A stretch of DNA of 64,000 bases from Tethya wilhelma (taxonomy: Eukaryota; Porifera; Demospongiae; Tethyida; Tethyidae): positions 2,447,100-2,511,099 of the forward strand of contig CAXIPT010000009.1 in assembly GCA_964030475.1 (NCBI GenBank), written 5' to 3'. The notes under the pieces were generated by a model. The model did not search any database, was not told the origin of the DNA, and worked only from the letters and a program-made list of their open reading frames with translations. This document shows positions 33,880 to 48,122 of this stretch, in pieces. The translations under genes and the position numbers were made by a program. Position 1 is the first letter of the stretch; each line of letters begins with the position of its first letter.

Positions 33880-36800
33880 TTAGTCATCACCACCATGTTC
33901 CACTGCATCAGCATTTGCTATGACCAAGTCACTTTTATCTTGATCTTGAGATAGGCTTGTTACAGCAACCCTCTCCCAGCGAACTCCATTGTACTTCCAA
34001 ATCAATTTCTCTTTGATTGGAATCTGCTTTATAGGAACAGCCTCATTGCTAGGTTCTGAAGCGTTAGAGTTGATATCATGGAACAGTTTTTCAGCATTTG
34101 AAGCAACAGGGCTGTCTACAGTTGGTTCATCGAAGTCTTGATTGCTTGAATTGTCTTTAATTTCTCTTTCATCAAGCTCGGTTTCTGAAACACTTGTCGA
34201 TAAGCTATTCTTTATTTCAATTTCTTGAACTAAGAAATCATCTGATAATAATGTGTGGAAGAATTGAAGCACCATTACAATTGTCATTATTGTCAAGATT
34301 TTCACTGTTTACTCCGACATCATCTGTTTCACTTTCAGAATCAGTTTCTTTAGCGTGAAGGTTCTCCACTATTGTTTCCTCTTGTCCTTCACTTTGATGT
34401 TGAGTGTCACAGTTGCTATTTGTGTCAAGCTCGGATTCATCTATTTTATTGACATTCATTTTGTCTGTAAGTGGTTCTTGCACAGAAAGGTTAAGTTTTG
34501 GAGCACTTGATGACTCTGTGTCCATATTTTTACTGAAACGAAACTCTACAGTAACACTTTGTGGAGAATATGGCAAAGTCTTAGAGTCAAGATCTTCCAA
34601 GCAACGTTTCAGTGTGGCACCTTTTGGTAGAGTAGTCATGTTGTAGGTTGAATGAGTCACTTTTGAGGCAGCTCTTCTTGCACCGTAGAATGACTTTCCA
34701 GTTATCTTTGTGAACCAAAGCTTCCATTGATTTCGAACCTCTTTCTTCTTGATGCCATGAAGGACAAAGAACAGCACCCCTTGAAAGGCAACAAAGATAC
34801 TGAAGAAGATTTGAAAAGCTAAAGAGAGGCCATGAACAGTGGTGCTACTAGCAGCAAGTCCAAATCCCCAACCAAGTCCAAACAGGGTGGCTAGTCCAAA
34901 ACCAATCAAGATTTGTTCTTTAACGAACTTGATCTTATCATCTTTTTGAAGTTTCTTTTGAGCATGTCGGTAAAGTGAGACCATAATCAGAATGAATATG
35001 ATCCAGTTGATGAGGTATATGACAACAAAAGGAGCAACTGTTCCAGCCCAAAAGGGAGGTCCTTCAGCTTGACAGCTGCATTGGAAATGAATTAAATCTT
35101 TAACATTACTTGTCTATAGCTCATGCATGCACTTACAATCCTGATGGATGGTTATTTAAAACAGTATTGTTTTCTGTTTCAGCATTCATCACAGTGGTAG
35201 TATTGCAGGTTGGTTGTATTGATATATAATAGTAGCTGTTTAATGGACCGGCCAAAAGTATAACTACAATCAGTGGTGCAACTAATTTGAAGAATAAAAA
35301 AAAATCGTCCTGACAAATTGATTTACTACTGATTCATGCATGTATTGCTTACACCAGACTATCAAGCCTGCCTTCAGAACAAATTTCGGTATGTGAGTAC
35401 CAAGCACTTTGACCAGCTTCCTATAAAGGTAGATAGCTTCCACTGTTGTCCATCCAAAGAAGACTAGCATGAAGTATTGGAGGAGAGCAGCTGCTATGCC
35501 ACATATTGGAGGCACTGGTGCTGCATGTGCTCCAATTAGGAACGTGATGTAGAGGCAAACGAGAGCAATAGACATGTTGATGAGAAGTTGGCCATGACCG
35601 CTCTCTCTCAGTTGTCTATTGTATACATACTTCAATATTTGAGTCAGTAAATACAGAATGCTTATAATAATACTTACGCAGTGGTAATGTAAGTAATAAT
35701 AAAAGTAGCCAGACAAATCAAAGACATTGGTAGTCCAATGTATGAGATTACTTCAAGAACGAAGGTATAGGGAGTTGGTTCTACAATTCCATAAGTAACA
35801 TCCTAGTATTAACAGTAAATGTGTACAATTGGCTGTCAAAAACTATATAATACTTAATATTACTGATTTTAAGCATACTAGTAGCAATCCAAAGTGTCCT
35901 GGTTGTGTGTATTGAGATGTTATTAGAGTGATTTGATCATTAGCAGGGCATTCCTTGTCATCTTTAGGAGCCGTGTTTCTAGTTTGCACAATTTCACAGC
36001 TGTCCATAGCCCAAGAACCAAATCCATCTTGTACATGTGAAGAATTCAATTTTAAACAATTTTGTTATGAGTCAATGTGACGTAGTAAAGTTAATGGAGT
36101 GTTTAAGTACTAAACAATATTCATAAAATTACCATTTTCAGTTTGATTCCATACTCCACACGTAATATTAAACCTTTTATTGATAGCCTACAAAAATAAA
36201 TGCAAAAGGGGATTATGAAGGAGTCACTGGGTCACCAGGTTAATTATTAGTGCAGGTCAACATCCTCTGGGTTAATTTCACTGTTATTGTAGGTCAACAT
36301 TCTTTAATAGTTAAAAAGGATTACCTGTAAAAACACTTGAATTGGATTTTTAAATTTGCCCACAAAATTCTTTGAGTTGTTTACTCTCACAGACACTACG
36401 GATGAGATAACAGTCAGGTTTTCATTTGAGGACATAAACAAGCTATCCTCTGTAATCAGTGTGTAGGAGAGTCTCTGCATTTCGCTTTCATTAAGTCCAA
36501 GATCTTGAAAGATGGTCTCTGGTATTTTCAAAGCAGCTTTGACAGTAGTGTTGATACTTTGATTTATGCCTGGTGTTGTTGAAATAGTACTGCGATCATT
36601 GTTCAATTCTTGATCACTACTGATTGTTAGTGTTTCCCCAGCAAAACTAGTCGTGTTAATGTTTGCAATATGGAGTGCATAGGATCTTTGCACAAAGGTG
36701 ATGGCATTTGAAGTGTTGGGTACTTGCACGTTGTCAGTGAAATCAGTCAAAATATTGAGCAATCTATATACAAAATGAGATAATTTTTTTTGGACGTTTG

Positions 36801-39456
36801 TAATGCATTAATTGTTTTGTTTGTACCTTGATGATGCTCTTGACTCTGCTTGACTTTGAGCTATCTCGGAAGAGTTTGCAAGGATCAGGTTGTCAATGGT
36901 TAGCAGGAAGTTTTCTGTGACCTAGTAAAGCAAGATGTAGTCTCACATCAATGTTTGAGTCTTGTGTGCTGATTCTTACATTTTCCTCTTCAAGGGTTGT
37001 AGCCACTGTGCTAAGAGATTCCAACAAGCTTGTAACAACTGAAATATCAACAGCTTCTATTTGTGTGGAGTCACTTGTAGTACCAGCCAATGTTTCTGAA
37101 ATGATTTCTGGATTGTTTTTTGATACCTGAACATTGTATAGTTAATAATTATATGGATTTACTGATCATTAATTCAGTTGAGTGCACTTACTAGTAATGT
37201 CTGACATAGTTGTAATGTAATGTTACTCAATCCACATTCCTCAATGATTTTGACCGGCTCCCACATGGCACCAGCTGTGTATGTCCCTCCACACTGACGT
37301 CTACCAATTATAGTGTCTGCACTAGTTTCTTTTGGTTCTAGGATTTCACGACATGTACAATTGTATGGAACTGAACTTCCAATTTCAGTTTCAGGCCAAT
37401 TGTATGTGATGTTTGGATAACTTGAAGAAATTGGGTCATTGGTTATGGCTGGACATCCATCTAGAGTAACAAAGAACAATAAGAGTCACTGCAATAATTG
37501 TATCAGAGGCTACAATAATACGAGTTTCTTACCAAATCTTATGATGCTCACACTTTGAAGACTAGCCAATGCAAATGCTGTTTGTAGTTTGAGTCGTACA
37601 GCTTTTTCAAGCTGATCACTGGAATTTGAATTTGTGTCAGATACATTTAGTGTCAAGATGACAGGGATAACTAAAACCGAGTCGGTTGAAATGCTGAAAT
37701 AGTAAAGATACAAAAAATTAAGTATATTATAATATTATTGAAACAGGTGTTTGAAAATGCATAGGTGTACATATTCTGCTCTGTGACTCCATAGCCAACT
37801 GCCAAGTTGTCGAATCCTTCAGAACTAAGTAAAGTTGAGCTTATCTGAGAAAAAACAGCCAAATTTATGTACATAGCTATGGATAATTGTTAGTAATGGC
37901 CACTGTATTCAACACAATGTCGTACTTAGTATTATACCTGAGATTTTATTTCTTCAATGTTGGTTTGAGTATTTCCACTTCTTGAATAATTGACTGTAAT
38001 CAAGTATTGCCGAATTCCTACAAATTTAGTGGGACAGTAATATTATAAAGTTCTTTTTTAGTTAATAAATATTACAATATTATTATTACCTTGTATTGTG
38101 AGTAGGTTGCTTTCTGATATGTCAGACCCATATCCATTGTTAGCCTCACAAGTGTAGTATCCTCGATGCTCTGGTGAAAACTGGTCCACATACAGATAAG
38201 GTCTGAACTCTCCTTCAATCCTCACTCCGTCTCTGTACCAGTGATATGAACATGTCTCTCCTATGCAACCAGTAGCTTTGCAGGTCAAGTTGACTGGCAT
38301 CAGTAACTGAGGCTCTACTCCGCTGTCAATATTAGTCACATTTGGCCTTTCTGTAAACAAATTCATTGTAGTAATTATTTGACTTCCAAGTACCTGTATA
38401 GTACTGTGACTGTCACTATCGTTCAGTTGGACTTCACAGTATCGTCCACTATGGTTTGTCCCAGTACAATTGCAGTGAAAGTCTTGATAGAGATCAATAC
38501 ACCTGCCTCCATTAAGACACAAGGTTTCTGTGCAGTTATCTATAGCTATACAATAATTTAAGAAATTACATCTTCAGTTATTTTTTTACTGGATATTATA
38601 GGTGTTATTGCTCATATATAATAGTATAATTGTTGTATCTCTTACTGTGCACATTGATAGTGATGTTTCTTGTGATACTGTCAGTAATCTGACAAATGTA
38701 CGTCACTCCATCGTTCAGTCTAGCATTGTGGATCAACAACATACTTGAAACAACATACATACTTTCACAATCTCCATCTTCTTCCTCTCCATCATTTACT
38801 AATTGTGTCATTGTTGTAATACTTGTTCTACTGAGTGGATTTACCACTTCCAAGGCATTAGTTGTGCTTGTTTTGAGCCAGGTCAGCTGAGTCATTGGAA
38901 TTGACGCTTTTGCTGAGCAAGTAATATTAATGATTCCACTCTCATTAACATTTATAGCTTCAGCTGACAGTGTAGAAATGCTAGTACTTGTTGTACTTGA
39001 GACTAAAAGGAAAAGAACAGAACATTTTTTCTTGTTTACCACTGTACATAACAGATGTAGGACTGGTACTTTATAGAATAAACATGACATTGTAATGTTA
39101 AAGTAAGTATACTTACCAAGTATAGAAGAGATATATGAGGCATAAAACGGGACTGCACAGGTGAAATTTCCAAGAAATGCACTTGAGTTCAGAAAAATTA
39201 AGCTGTTCTCAGTGGTATTCTCATTCACTGTGACATGTTCCTGCTGGTAGTTAATGCCATCAATGGAAAGAGTGACTCCATTTCTCCTCCAGACAACATT
39301 AGTGGCTGGTACCAGACTGCCAGAAATTAAGCAGACCAGTGTTCTTGTATATGGAAGGCAATAAGTACTAACATTGACGCTTTCTGTGATATCTGAGCAT
39401 TAATGTTTATACAGTTGTCGTGGAAGCATGTCCATAATAGTGAGTGTATTTGTGTA

Positions 39457-39535
<79 letters not shown>

Positions 39536-39576
39536 NNNNNNNNNNNNNNNNNNNNNNNNNNNNNNNNNNNNNNNNN

Positions 39577-39632
<56 letters not shown>

Positions 39633-41260
39633 ACACAATACACCTAAAATGATGCATGCATAATAATTATCTTCTTTCAATTTACCAAGGTTAATTCCTA
39701 ACCAGTAAGTGTAAAGTGTCCTTGAATATTCATCAATTCCGTAATGTAGCAGTCCTAGTTTAGCCCCTGGGTCTTCATGGTAATAATATAATGTGTCTGA
39801 TCTTCTTATTGAGCCAGTTATAGTCGCTGCATAAGCATATCCACATACTTTACTCTGACAGTACACTGCCCTCCATGATAATGTGTTCAATCTTTGTTTA
39901 TAAATTCTGACATTGAATGCATTGAAAACTTCAAATATAATTCTATCAGGCTGGAAGTAATCCGGTTCAACAAATAGATCCACGTAAACGTTGAAGGAAT
40001 CATGATTGTGATCATTGATTAACTGCTGATTATTGTTTCTGTACTGTGTCATGGGTAACTCCATGGTAAATATCAATATGCCATCATCAGAGACATATTC
40101 AATCATTAGAATTGGGGAAGTGGATTGAAAGCTGCAGTAGCCATCTATTGATATGCTGATGATGTTTTCTCCTTCCTTTAGAGAGTAGATCTCAGGCTCT
40201 GAAGTGGATGTACAATTTTCAGATTTGCATGTACAATTTACTGTAAGATTTGTTGAATCACTTGTAGCTATGGCCATATACTGGGTGGGATATTGTTTTA
40301 AATAATATGTTACTGACAGGAAGTTGCTTCCCCAGATCACTGTTGGTAACTGCTGTTCCAAAAAATGATCACAAAAGGTCAGGTTCTCATAACAGCTATC
40401 TTCTTCATGAAATCCAGAAACAAAAAATGAAACTGGTTTATTACTTATTATTTTTGAAGTGGTATCTATTTGAAACCAATATGTTTGCAGACGGTTTAAC
40501 GTAAGTATCATTGATGGAGTAGTAACTGTTATAGTAGTGCCATCTTCACATGCAACAATGAGAACTGAATTCACCAATAGTTGTCCCGTGATATTTATTC
40601 CATAATAGGTGTACTCATTGAATCCAAGATCAGTACTGAAGCATGGCAATGCTAAGAAATAGTCAATGGCTATTGTTTTACTATTGCCAGAAGCTAGCAA
40701 TGATGATGATCCATGTACAGTGATTTTTTTGCCTCCTTCTGATTTAATGTGTATTCCTTTATTTCGGTCTGTGAGGTTTCCTGAGATAACCTCAAGAGAA
40801 TTAGGTAGCTCAACTATAGTTGAATCTCTATTGGTAGCAACAGCTGTGATGTTGAAGCCACTGTGAGGAGCTGAAACAGTGAAAGTCACTGGATCTGGGT
40901 CGTTTGTTGTTACATGTAAGCGAATCTCAGTTTCATTGTGTATTCTGTTCCGTGGAATATAAGTAAATCCAACGTAAAATTCACTGGCGTAACTTTCATA
41001 CCCAACATCAGATTCTGCAAGCCACAAAAAGAACTCCTGTTATTAAAGATTTGTTTGTATACACAATAGCAGCTAGATATGCACAAGCATGCATAATAGA
41101 AGTACCATGAATAGCTAAGTGATCACAATGATGGTATTATCATATTAGCTACATTTATGAAAAAAGTACCTTGTCTTTGCTTTGAATCAGCACAATGAAA
41201 AGAAATGACCACAAACAAAATTTTTATAAACATCCACTGAGCCTTGCTAAGTTTTGCCAT
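33880..41260 (-). CDS. full-length adhesion GPCR: IgGFc-like, three Ig, EGF, SEA-like, HRM, GAIN/GPS, 7TM
   Basis: The start is ATG 41258-41260 (MAKLSKAQWMFIKILFVVIS, exon to 41170). Next are an IgGFc-like exon (39686-41014), Ig1 (39117-39383), Ig2 (38646-39002), an EGF exon (38394-38545; [20 protein letters not shown]) and Ig3 (38090-38350). SEA-like exons (about 37530-38020) are followed by HRM (about 37188-37460), GAIN (about 36310-37130), GPS (about 35870-36170) and 7TM (34660-35810). The long acidic tail is joined by a 49 bp intron (34230-34278) and ends at 33880. The tail keeps LIWKYNGVRWERV, conserved in the other copies. The intron after the IgGFc exon holds a TG microsatellite with a 41-N gap. 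It is the most complete receptor in the window; the length is roughly 1,500-1,700 residues. Confidence 0.85.
39456..39630. repeat. TG/CA microsatellite with assembly gap
   Basis: A dinucleotide tract in the intron between the IgGFc and Ig1 exons of the receptor gene, interrupted by 41 N at 39536-39576. Its true length is unknown. Confidence 0.95.
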
Positions 41261-43067
41261 TGAAAATAAGTGCCCAATAGTGACTACCTTCAAAAGTGCA
41301 TCAAGGCTTGATCTATGATTGTATCAGATTAATTCACTCCAATTATATAGACAGTAGACATGCATCAACTAGCTGTTACTATTTTTGGTTCAGTATTATA
41401 GCTACATACTGCATGCTAATTGATGAATAATCAAACATACTTTGCATGCAGAGGAGGTAATTGACACGAGTGTACCTTAATTTGCTGCAGCTGAGCTGGC
41501 AAGTTTTTCTATTGATGCATTGATTGCAATAATTATACTTTGTACCTCTGTGCTCCATGGGTCAGCAGAGGAATTATCTTGTGATCAAGCTGATCATACA
41601 ATTAACTTCTGAGCTGTTAGCTAGATTATAAGTCTTACGTTTTCCTTGTTGTGAGCCAACCCTTCCATGAAATGAAATCAATAGAACTACTACAACCAAC
41701 CACATCTCTTTCTTGAGTAATAATAATACTGTTGTGGTCTATCTAGATCTATGCAAAAGTATGATTATCTACTTTAATTATAGCCAATTTTTACTGTCTC
41801 ACTTGAATTTAGTCAGCATGCATGTATGCAAGTCATTTTATCCTTGAAGATTCATTTGTTTACTTCCTACTGTTATTAGTAGTAATAGTAAAGAAATTTT
41901 TATGTAGGAGTTTTCACTGACTTGTTACTATACTATTGTATAGATATGGTCCATGTGTTGACTGCATGCAAGGAATATTTTTGGCCAGACGTAGTACTAC
42001 AGGGTTAGAGTAGAAATTCAACTATGTGAACTTTAATTGTAGCAATCTCTAATCTTAACATAATGACGCATGCATCTGTGGTGAATATGCATAGAAATTG
42101 TGATTTTATTATCAATTAAGCTGCATGATCATCACTTTACATGTGAAGTAGATTAGAATAAAAGTCCCTTGCTGTGAGCTGATAGTTCCATGAAATGAAA
42201 TCAATAGAAATACCACTGTGACAAACAACCACATCTTGCTGCTCAGCTGCTGCTTACTATAGTTGTAGCCATTTAATAATTATATATATCAAAATATCAT
42301 GCACATGCCGTGTGTGACTGTGTTACTCAAAGGAGGTTTGTATGCTAGTTGTTTTCATCTACAAAGTCTCGTAGTCAATTGAATTCCTGAGTAGAAATTT
42401 ATACAACCATGTGGATTTTTAATTGTAGCAATTTCTAATGCTAACATTAATAATGGCGTATGCAAGCATAATAATATTATTCCCCCCTACATTTTAGTCA
42501 CTGTTGCCTGGCAACAAGGTATTTTACAAGACTTTGTGTAAAGAGTCATAGTAGACGTGTTTTGACATCAAAATGTATTATAAAAGTTATTATTATAAGC
42601 AAAATTTAAATAAAGATGTGAAATAACATAATGAGTTATCTATAGCATGTCATACTATTAATTCAACCTTTTTCTTTGTCACTGGAATAGATAGGGAAGC
42701 TTTAAGCAAAAAGAGACTTGCTGTAATAAAAAGTAGCATTTGTGTGAATGGCCTAATGCATGTAACTACAAACCACTACTGTAGCAAAACTAACTACACA
42801 CTACCTCTATTATGTTTTATGTCAGTCAGTATTATTTGATCTAGTCTTCATTGCCTTCAGCTGTATCATTCGTGATCAATAGTTCACTGTTGCAAGCCTC
42901 TGATCTTTAGAGATGCTTGTCTCAGGAACCCTCTCGCAACAAACTCCTGTATACTTCCATACCATCTTGTCACCAGCTGGAGTCACAGAGTCTTCCATTT
43001 TATCAAGCTCTGGAACACTTGACCACTGCTTGTCAAGCTGTCCAGCATTTTCATAAACAGATATTTT
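41261..43067. other. upstream region with two orphan signal-peptide exons
   Basis: On the minus strand, first-exon-like sequences end near 41643 (MWLVVVVLLISFHGRVGSQQ; ATG about 41705, GTAAGA donor in phase 1) and near 42168 (MWLFVTVVFLLISFHGTISS; ATG about 42232, donor position changed from GT to GG). Both resemble the receptor first exons. They may be alternative first exons of the gene starting at 41260 or leftovers of deleted gene copies. The mirror copies are at about 53798 and 54325. The low-coordinate limit of this region overlaps the degraded tail of the next gene (about 42885-43067). Confidence 0.55.
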
Positions 43068-46000
43068 TCATGAAGGATTAGGTGTCCGGCTAACCATCTT
43101 GGAGTCCAGGTCTGTTTTGATGTTACGAGGAAACGTAGAACCTTTTGGCAAAGTAGACATGTTGTAGGCTGAGTGAGTTGCTTTTGAGTCAGTCTTAGAT
43201 GTGCTGTAGAGCTCCCATGGTTTGCGTGTAAACATTGTAAACCAAAGCTTCCATTGATTTCGAGCTTCTTTCTTCTTAATGCCATGAAGGACAAAGAACA
43301 GCACCCCTTGAAAGGCAACAAAGATGCTGAAGAGGATCTGAAAAGCTAAAGAGAGGCCATGAACAGTAGTGCCACTAGCAGCAAGTCCAAATCCCCAACC
43401 AAGTCCAAACAGGGTAGCTAGTACAAAAGCAATGAGGATTTGTTCTTTGACAAACTTGATTTTGCTTGCCTTTTCGTCTTTTTCAAGTCTTGTTCGAGCA
43501 TTTTGGTACAGTGAGACCGTGATCAGAATGAAGATGATCCAGTTGATGAGGTATATGACGATAAATGGAGTAACAGTACCAACCCAAAATGGAGGCCCAA
43601 CAGATCGGCAGCTAAAAATTGAGAAGAAAGATAATGTTCACTGTGTGATACACAGTCATAATTGTCAACTTACAATCCAGAAGGTGGCTTGTTTAAGGAG
43701 CTGGTGCCATTAAAGGTTTCATCACTCTGTGCTGAGGCAGCATTACAGGGTGTTGGTTCTGTATTGCTGAGGTAATAGTAGCTGTTTAGGGGGCCAGCTA
43801 AAAGTATTGCAACCACCAGTGGTACAACTGTACAATGTGAAACAATGTTGAACGTGTATTAAGTCTTAGCTGTTCTTTATTGGTATTGCTTATGCTAGAT
43901 TGATTCAACAGCCTATGCTTACGCCAGACTATCACGCCTGCTTTCAGAACAAATTTTGGTATGTGTACACCAAGCACTTTAACCAGCTTGCTATAAAGGT
44001 AGATAGCTTCCACTGTTGTCCATCCAAAGAAGACTAGCATGAAGTACTGGAGGAGAGCAGCTGCTATGCCACATATTGGAGGCACTGGTGCTGCATGTGC
44101 TCCAATTAGGAATGTAACATAGAGGCACATTAGTGAGATAGACATGTTGATGAGAAGTTGACCATGACCACTCTCTCTTAGTTGCCTGGGTATGTGACAG
44201 AACATACATATCATAACATATTTATTTTAGCTATAATACATGAGCTAGTCGTATACGTACTTGGTGCCGATGTATGTGATAACTAAAGTGATCAAACAGA
44301 TGAGAGATAAAGGCAGTCCGACGTATGTGATTACTTCAAGAACAAATGTGTATGGAGTTGGTTCCACAATTCCATAAGTAACGTCCTAGTGTGTATGGGA
44401 GCAGCACTGTAAATAGACTGTTTAATATGAGATCCAGCTTTAATCTTACCAGTAGCAATCCAAAGTGTCCTGGTTGTGAGTATCGAGCTGTCAATAGAGT
44501 AGTGGCAGGACATTTGATAGTTCACAGTTCTCTATGGACCATGCACCTAAATCGTCTGATATAGAGTGAATGCAACATTCAATGATGAATTAGCTTCTTC
44601 TCAGAATGGTATTATTTTTTTTACCATTGCTTGCTGGATCCCACATTCCACAAGTAATGTTAACTCTATTATTTTGGATAACCTATACATGTAAATAGTG
44701 ACAATAGTTATCGTTATATTATCTTTATTGAAGTGTTGAGGTATATATACCTGTAGGAAAACTTCAATTGGTTGTTGAAGTTCACCTTCAGACTCAGAAT
44801 TCTCTGAGCCGTTTATCCTCACAGATATCACTGAGGAGGCAAGAGTAAGGTTTTCTTGACTCTTGTTCGAGGACATAAACAAGCTATCCTCTGTAATCAG
44901 TGTGTATGAGAGCCTTTGCATCTCACTGCCATTCAGTCCTAGATCTTGAAAGACAGTCATTGGCAATCTTACAGCAGCTGTAATTGTGTCACTGATATTT
45001 TGATCTGTGCCAGGTGATGTGATGATGGAACTTCGACCAATTGTATTGGTTTTTTGTTGGTCCTTGTTTGTCTCAACTGTTAGTGTTTCTCCGATGAAGC
45101 TACTGGTGTCAATGTTGGCAACATGCATTGCATAGGACCGTTGTACAGTGACAAATGTGCTAGAATTTGTTTCATTGGACAGTTGTACATTGTCAGCAAA
45201 GTCACCCAAGATGTTAAGTAACCTGTGTATAAAATGTTAGTTTCAGTGATTTTGGGTGTTCACAATATTGTGCTTAGTATTCTACCTTGATGATGTTCGT
45301 GTCTCTTCTTGACTTTGAGCTATCTCTGAAGAATTTGCGAGAATTAGGTTGTCAATGGTTGCCAAGAAGTTTTCTGTGACCTGTTGGTATAATTGTGTTT
45401 GTGTGAAGGTAAATGAATTTAGTCATTAACTCTATAATTTTAGTCTCATACATTTTCCTCTTCAAGAGAAGTAGCCACTGTGCTAAGAGATTCCAACAAG
45501 GTTGTTGCGACAGAAATATCAACAGTTCCTATTTGTTTAGAGTTACTTGTAGTGCCAACCAATGTTTTTGAAATGATTTCTGGATTATTTCTTGATACCT
45601 GAACATTGAATATAGTTATAAAATTATATGGATTTACTGATCATTCAGTTGAATGCACTTACTAGTAATGTCTGACATAGTTGTAATGTAATGTTGCTCA
45701 ATCCACATTCCTCAATGGTGTTGACCGGCTCCCACATGGCACCAGCTGTGTATGTCCCTCCGCACTTACGTCTACCATTAATGCTATTCATGCTGTTTTG
45801 GTCTAGTCCTAGAATGTCACGACATGTGCAATTGTATGGAACAAAACTTCCAATTTCAGTCTCAGGCCAATTGTAAGTGATATTTGGATAACTTGAAGAA
45901 ATCGACTCATTAGTAATGGCTGGGCATCCATCTATATGAAATTATAGTTTACAAGATATATTAAAATAGAGTTAATTTGCTTCATTTGAGCATAATAATT

Positions 46001-47490
46001 CATACCGAATCTTATGATGCCCACACTCTGGAGACTAGATGATGTGGCAAATGCTGTTACTAGTTTGAGTCGTATGGCTTGTTGAAGCTGATCACTGGAA
46101 GTTGTGTTAAACACATTCAGTGTTAGGATGACTGGGATTGTTAAGATCGAGTCCTTTGAAGTGCTGAATAGGATGGCATTTCACACGTTTTTGTTTAAAA
46201 TATTATCTACCATTTGGGAATTATATATTGTTTTGAGAATGATTTTTTATTAAATTTTGTGGTCATGGACAAATGCTTACATGTTCTGCTGTGTGATTTC
46301 ATATCCCATTGCTGTATTGTTAAATCCTTTAGAACTAAGCAACGTTGAACTAATCTGTGTCGTATACGAGTAAAATTACAGACTTACTCTAATGCTTTGC
46401 CATATGTAGATATGTCCATTAGTTATTGTCGTTGCTATACCTGAAATGTTATATCTTCAATGCTACTGTTGACACTCTGTGAATAGCTCACCATAATGAG
46501 ATACTGCCGAATACCTGTGTATAGGTCAATATTAAGTCATATTAAGGAATAATGAATACCTGCATGTAATGAGCATAGTACTTTGTATTGTCAGTAGGTT
46601 GCTCTCTGATGTGTCTGATCCATAGCTGTTGTTGACCTCACAAGTATAGTATCCTCGATGTTCCGGTGAAAACTGTTCCACGTAGAGGTATGGTCTGAAC
46701 TCTCCTTCAATCCTCACTCCGTCTCTGTACCAGTGATATGAACATGTCTCTCCTATGCAACCAGTAGCATTGCAGGTCAAGTTGACTGGCATCAGTAACT
46801 GAGGCTCCATTCTACCACCAATATCAGTCACGTTGGGTGTTTCTGTACGTACCAGGCATGCAAAAGTTTGCAAAAATAAATTAAATTCAAGCTATTCCTA
46901 CAGCGTCATTCCTTGATCACCTGTAGTGTTGGTCCTATTAACTTCAGAATCACAGTACTGTCCAGTATGGTTTGTCCCAGTGCAATCACAGTAAAAGTCT
47001 TGATAGAGATCAATACACCTGCCTCCATTGTGACATGAATTTTCCAGGCAGTTGTCTATAGCTTAACAACATAAAGAAACACAGAATTATAGATAACTAT
47101 CGTGCATGGTTAAACACTTTGAATATGTCACTTACTGTGAACATTAATCATAATACTTCTTGTGATACTGTCAGAAGATTGACAAGTGTATATTGCTCCA
47201 TCGCTCTGTACTGCATTACGTATCACCAGCGTAGATTTTGCAAATAACAGAATTTCACACCTTCCGGCATCTAGATCTCCTGACTCTCCATCATATTCTG
47301 TTGCGGTAATATTCACTCTATTGGTTGGGTTAACTACTGCTATACTGTTGGATGTTGGACTTGTTTTGAGCCATGTTAGCTGGATGTTTCGGGTAGGCAC
47401 TCTTGCTGAGCAGGTAATGTTAATTGTACCACTTTCAGTGATGACGGTGGTTTCTGTTGACAGTTCAGTAATTCTGGTTGAGACTAAAAG
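41295..47490. repeat. left arm of a large perfect inverted repeat
   Basis: Position x pairs with position 96030 minus x on the other strand. Every predicted protein segment and intron I compared is identical between this arm and 48540-54735, including non-coding stretches. The first difference outward is at 41294/54736, and identity ends inward at 47490/48540. The arms are about 6.2 kb. Confidence 0.9.
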
Positions 47491-48122
47491 GATAAGGAGA
47501 ATGCATAAAATATTGTTATATCTGGCTACATGGAAAATACAGTTCATGAATTATGTATACTAACTATACAGACGTAAGCAGAGACCATATACTGATCAAG
47601 TTATATAGGAATGCATGCTTGTGTGCGTATAATTGTGCACATGCTTTACAACTCACGACTAAGACGGATTCCTCCAGAATATGCGTAAGATGTATGATAT
47701 CTTGTGGTATCAGAAGCAAAATTAACCCGTTCTCCATAAGTTAGCAGTCCCAGTTTAGCCTCTGGATCTTCATGATAAACATAAATTTTCAAGTTATTGC
47801 AAAAAAAATCTTGATATTGCAAAATATTGAATTCCACAGTGTATCCACATATTTCACTTAGTTGGTTACAGTAAACTGTTGTCCATGAAAAATTAGATAC
47901 TCTTTCAGTATAGCCATTTGATGTATCAAAAACTTCCATAACAATTCCTTCTAGCTGGTAGTATTCACTTTCGACATATAGATCTACATTTTGAACATTA
48001 ATGTCTTCAAAGAAATAATCTGCATGGTTTGCTAACAGATAGTTATTGCTGTAATGTGAAGTGGGTAACTCCAAAGTTAAATCTGACCTTACAAAGTACT
48101 GCGAAGATTCAGTTAACTTAAC
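43068..48122 (-). pseudogene. adhesion GPCR copy, left arm (IgGFc 3' half to 7TM; broken GPS)
   Basis: Minus strand. The second half of an IgGFc-like exon (47657-48122) is followed by Ig2 (47136-47483), an EGF exon (about 46925-47063), Ig3 (about 46575-46843) and SEA-like exons (about 46015-46515). Next come HRM (about 45662-45931), GAIN (about 44745-45600), GPS (about 44450-44690) and 7TM (about 43250-44390). The GPS exon shifts frame after WSIENCELSN and meets TGA at 44491-44493; the expected CPATTLLTARYSQPGHFGLL continues in another frame. The tail has an in-frame TGA at 43068-43070 with about 60 conserved codons beyond it. There is no first exon; the missing 5' half appears to be 25685-26762. 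Confidence 0.75.

Noticed and set aside
34238..34305. Apparent frameshift in the tail of the receptor gene ending at 33880
   Set aside because: A 49 bp GT-AG intron with correct phase explains it, so I did not call the gene broken.
42983..43321. 112-residue ORF and its mirror 52709-53047
   Set aside because: It is out of frame with the receptor 7TM/tail coding, which has clear homologues.
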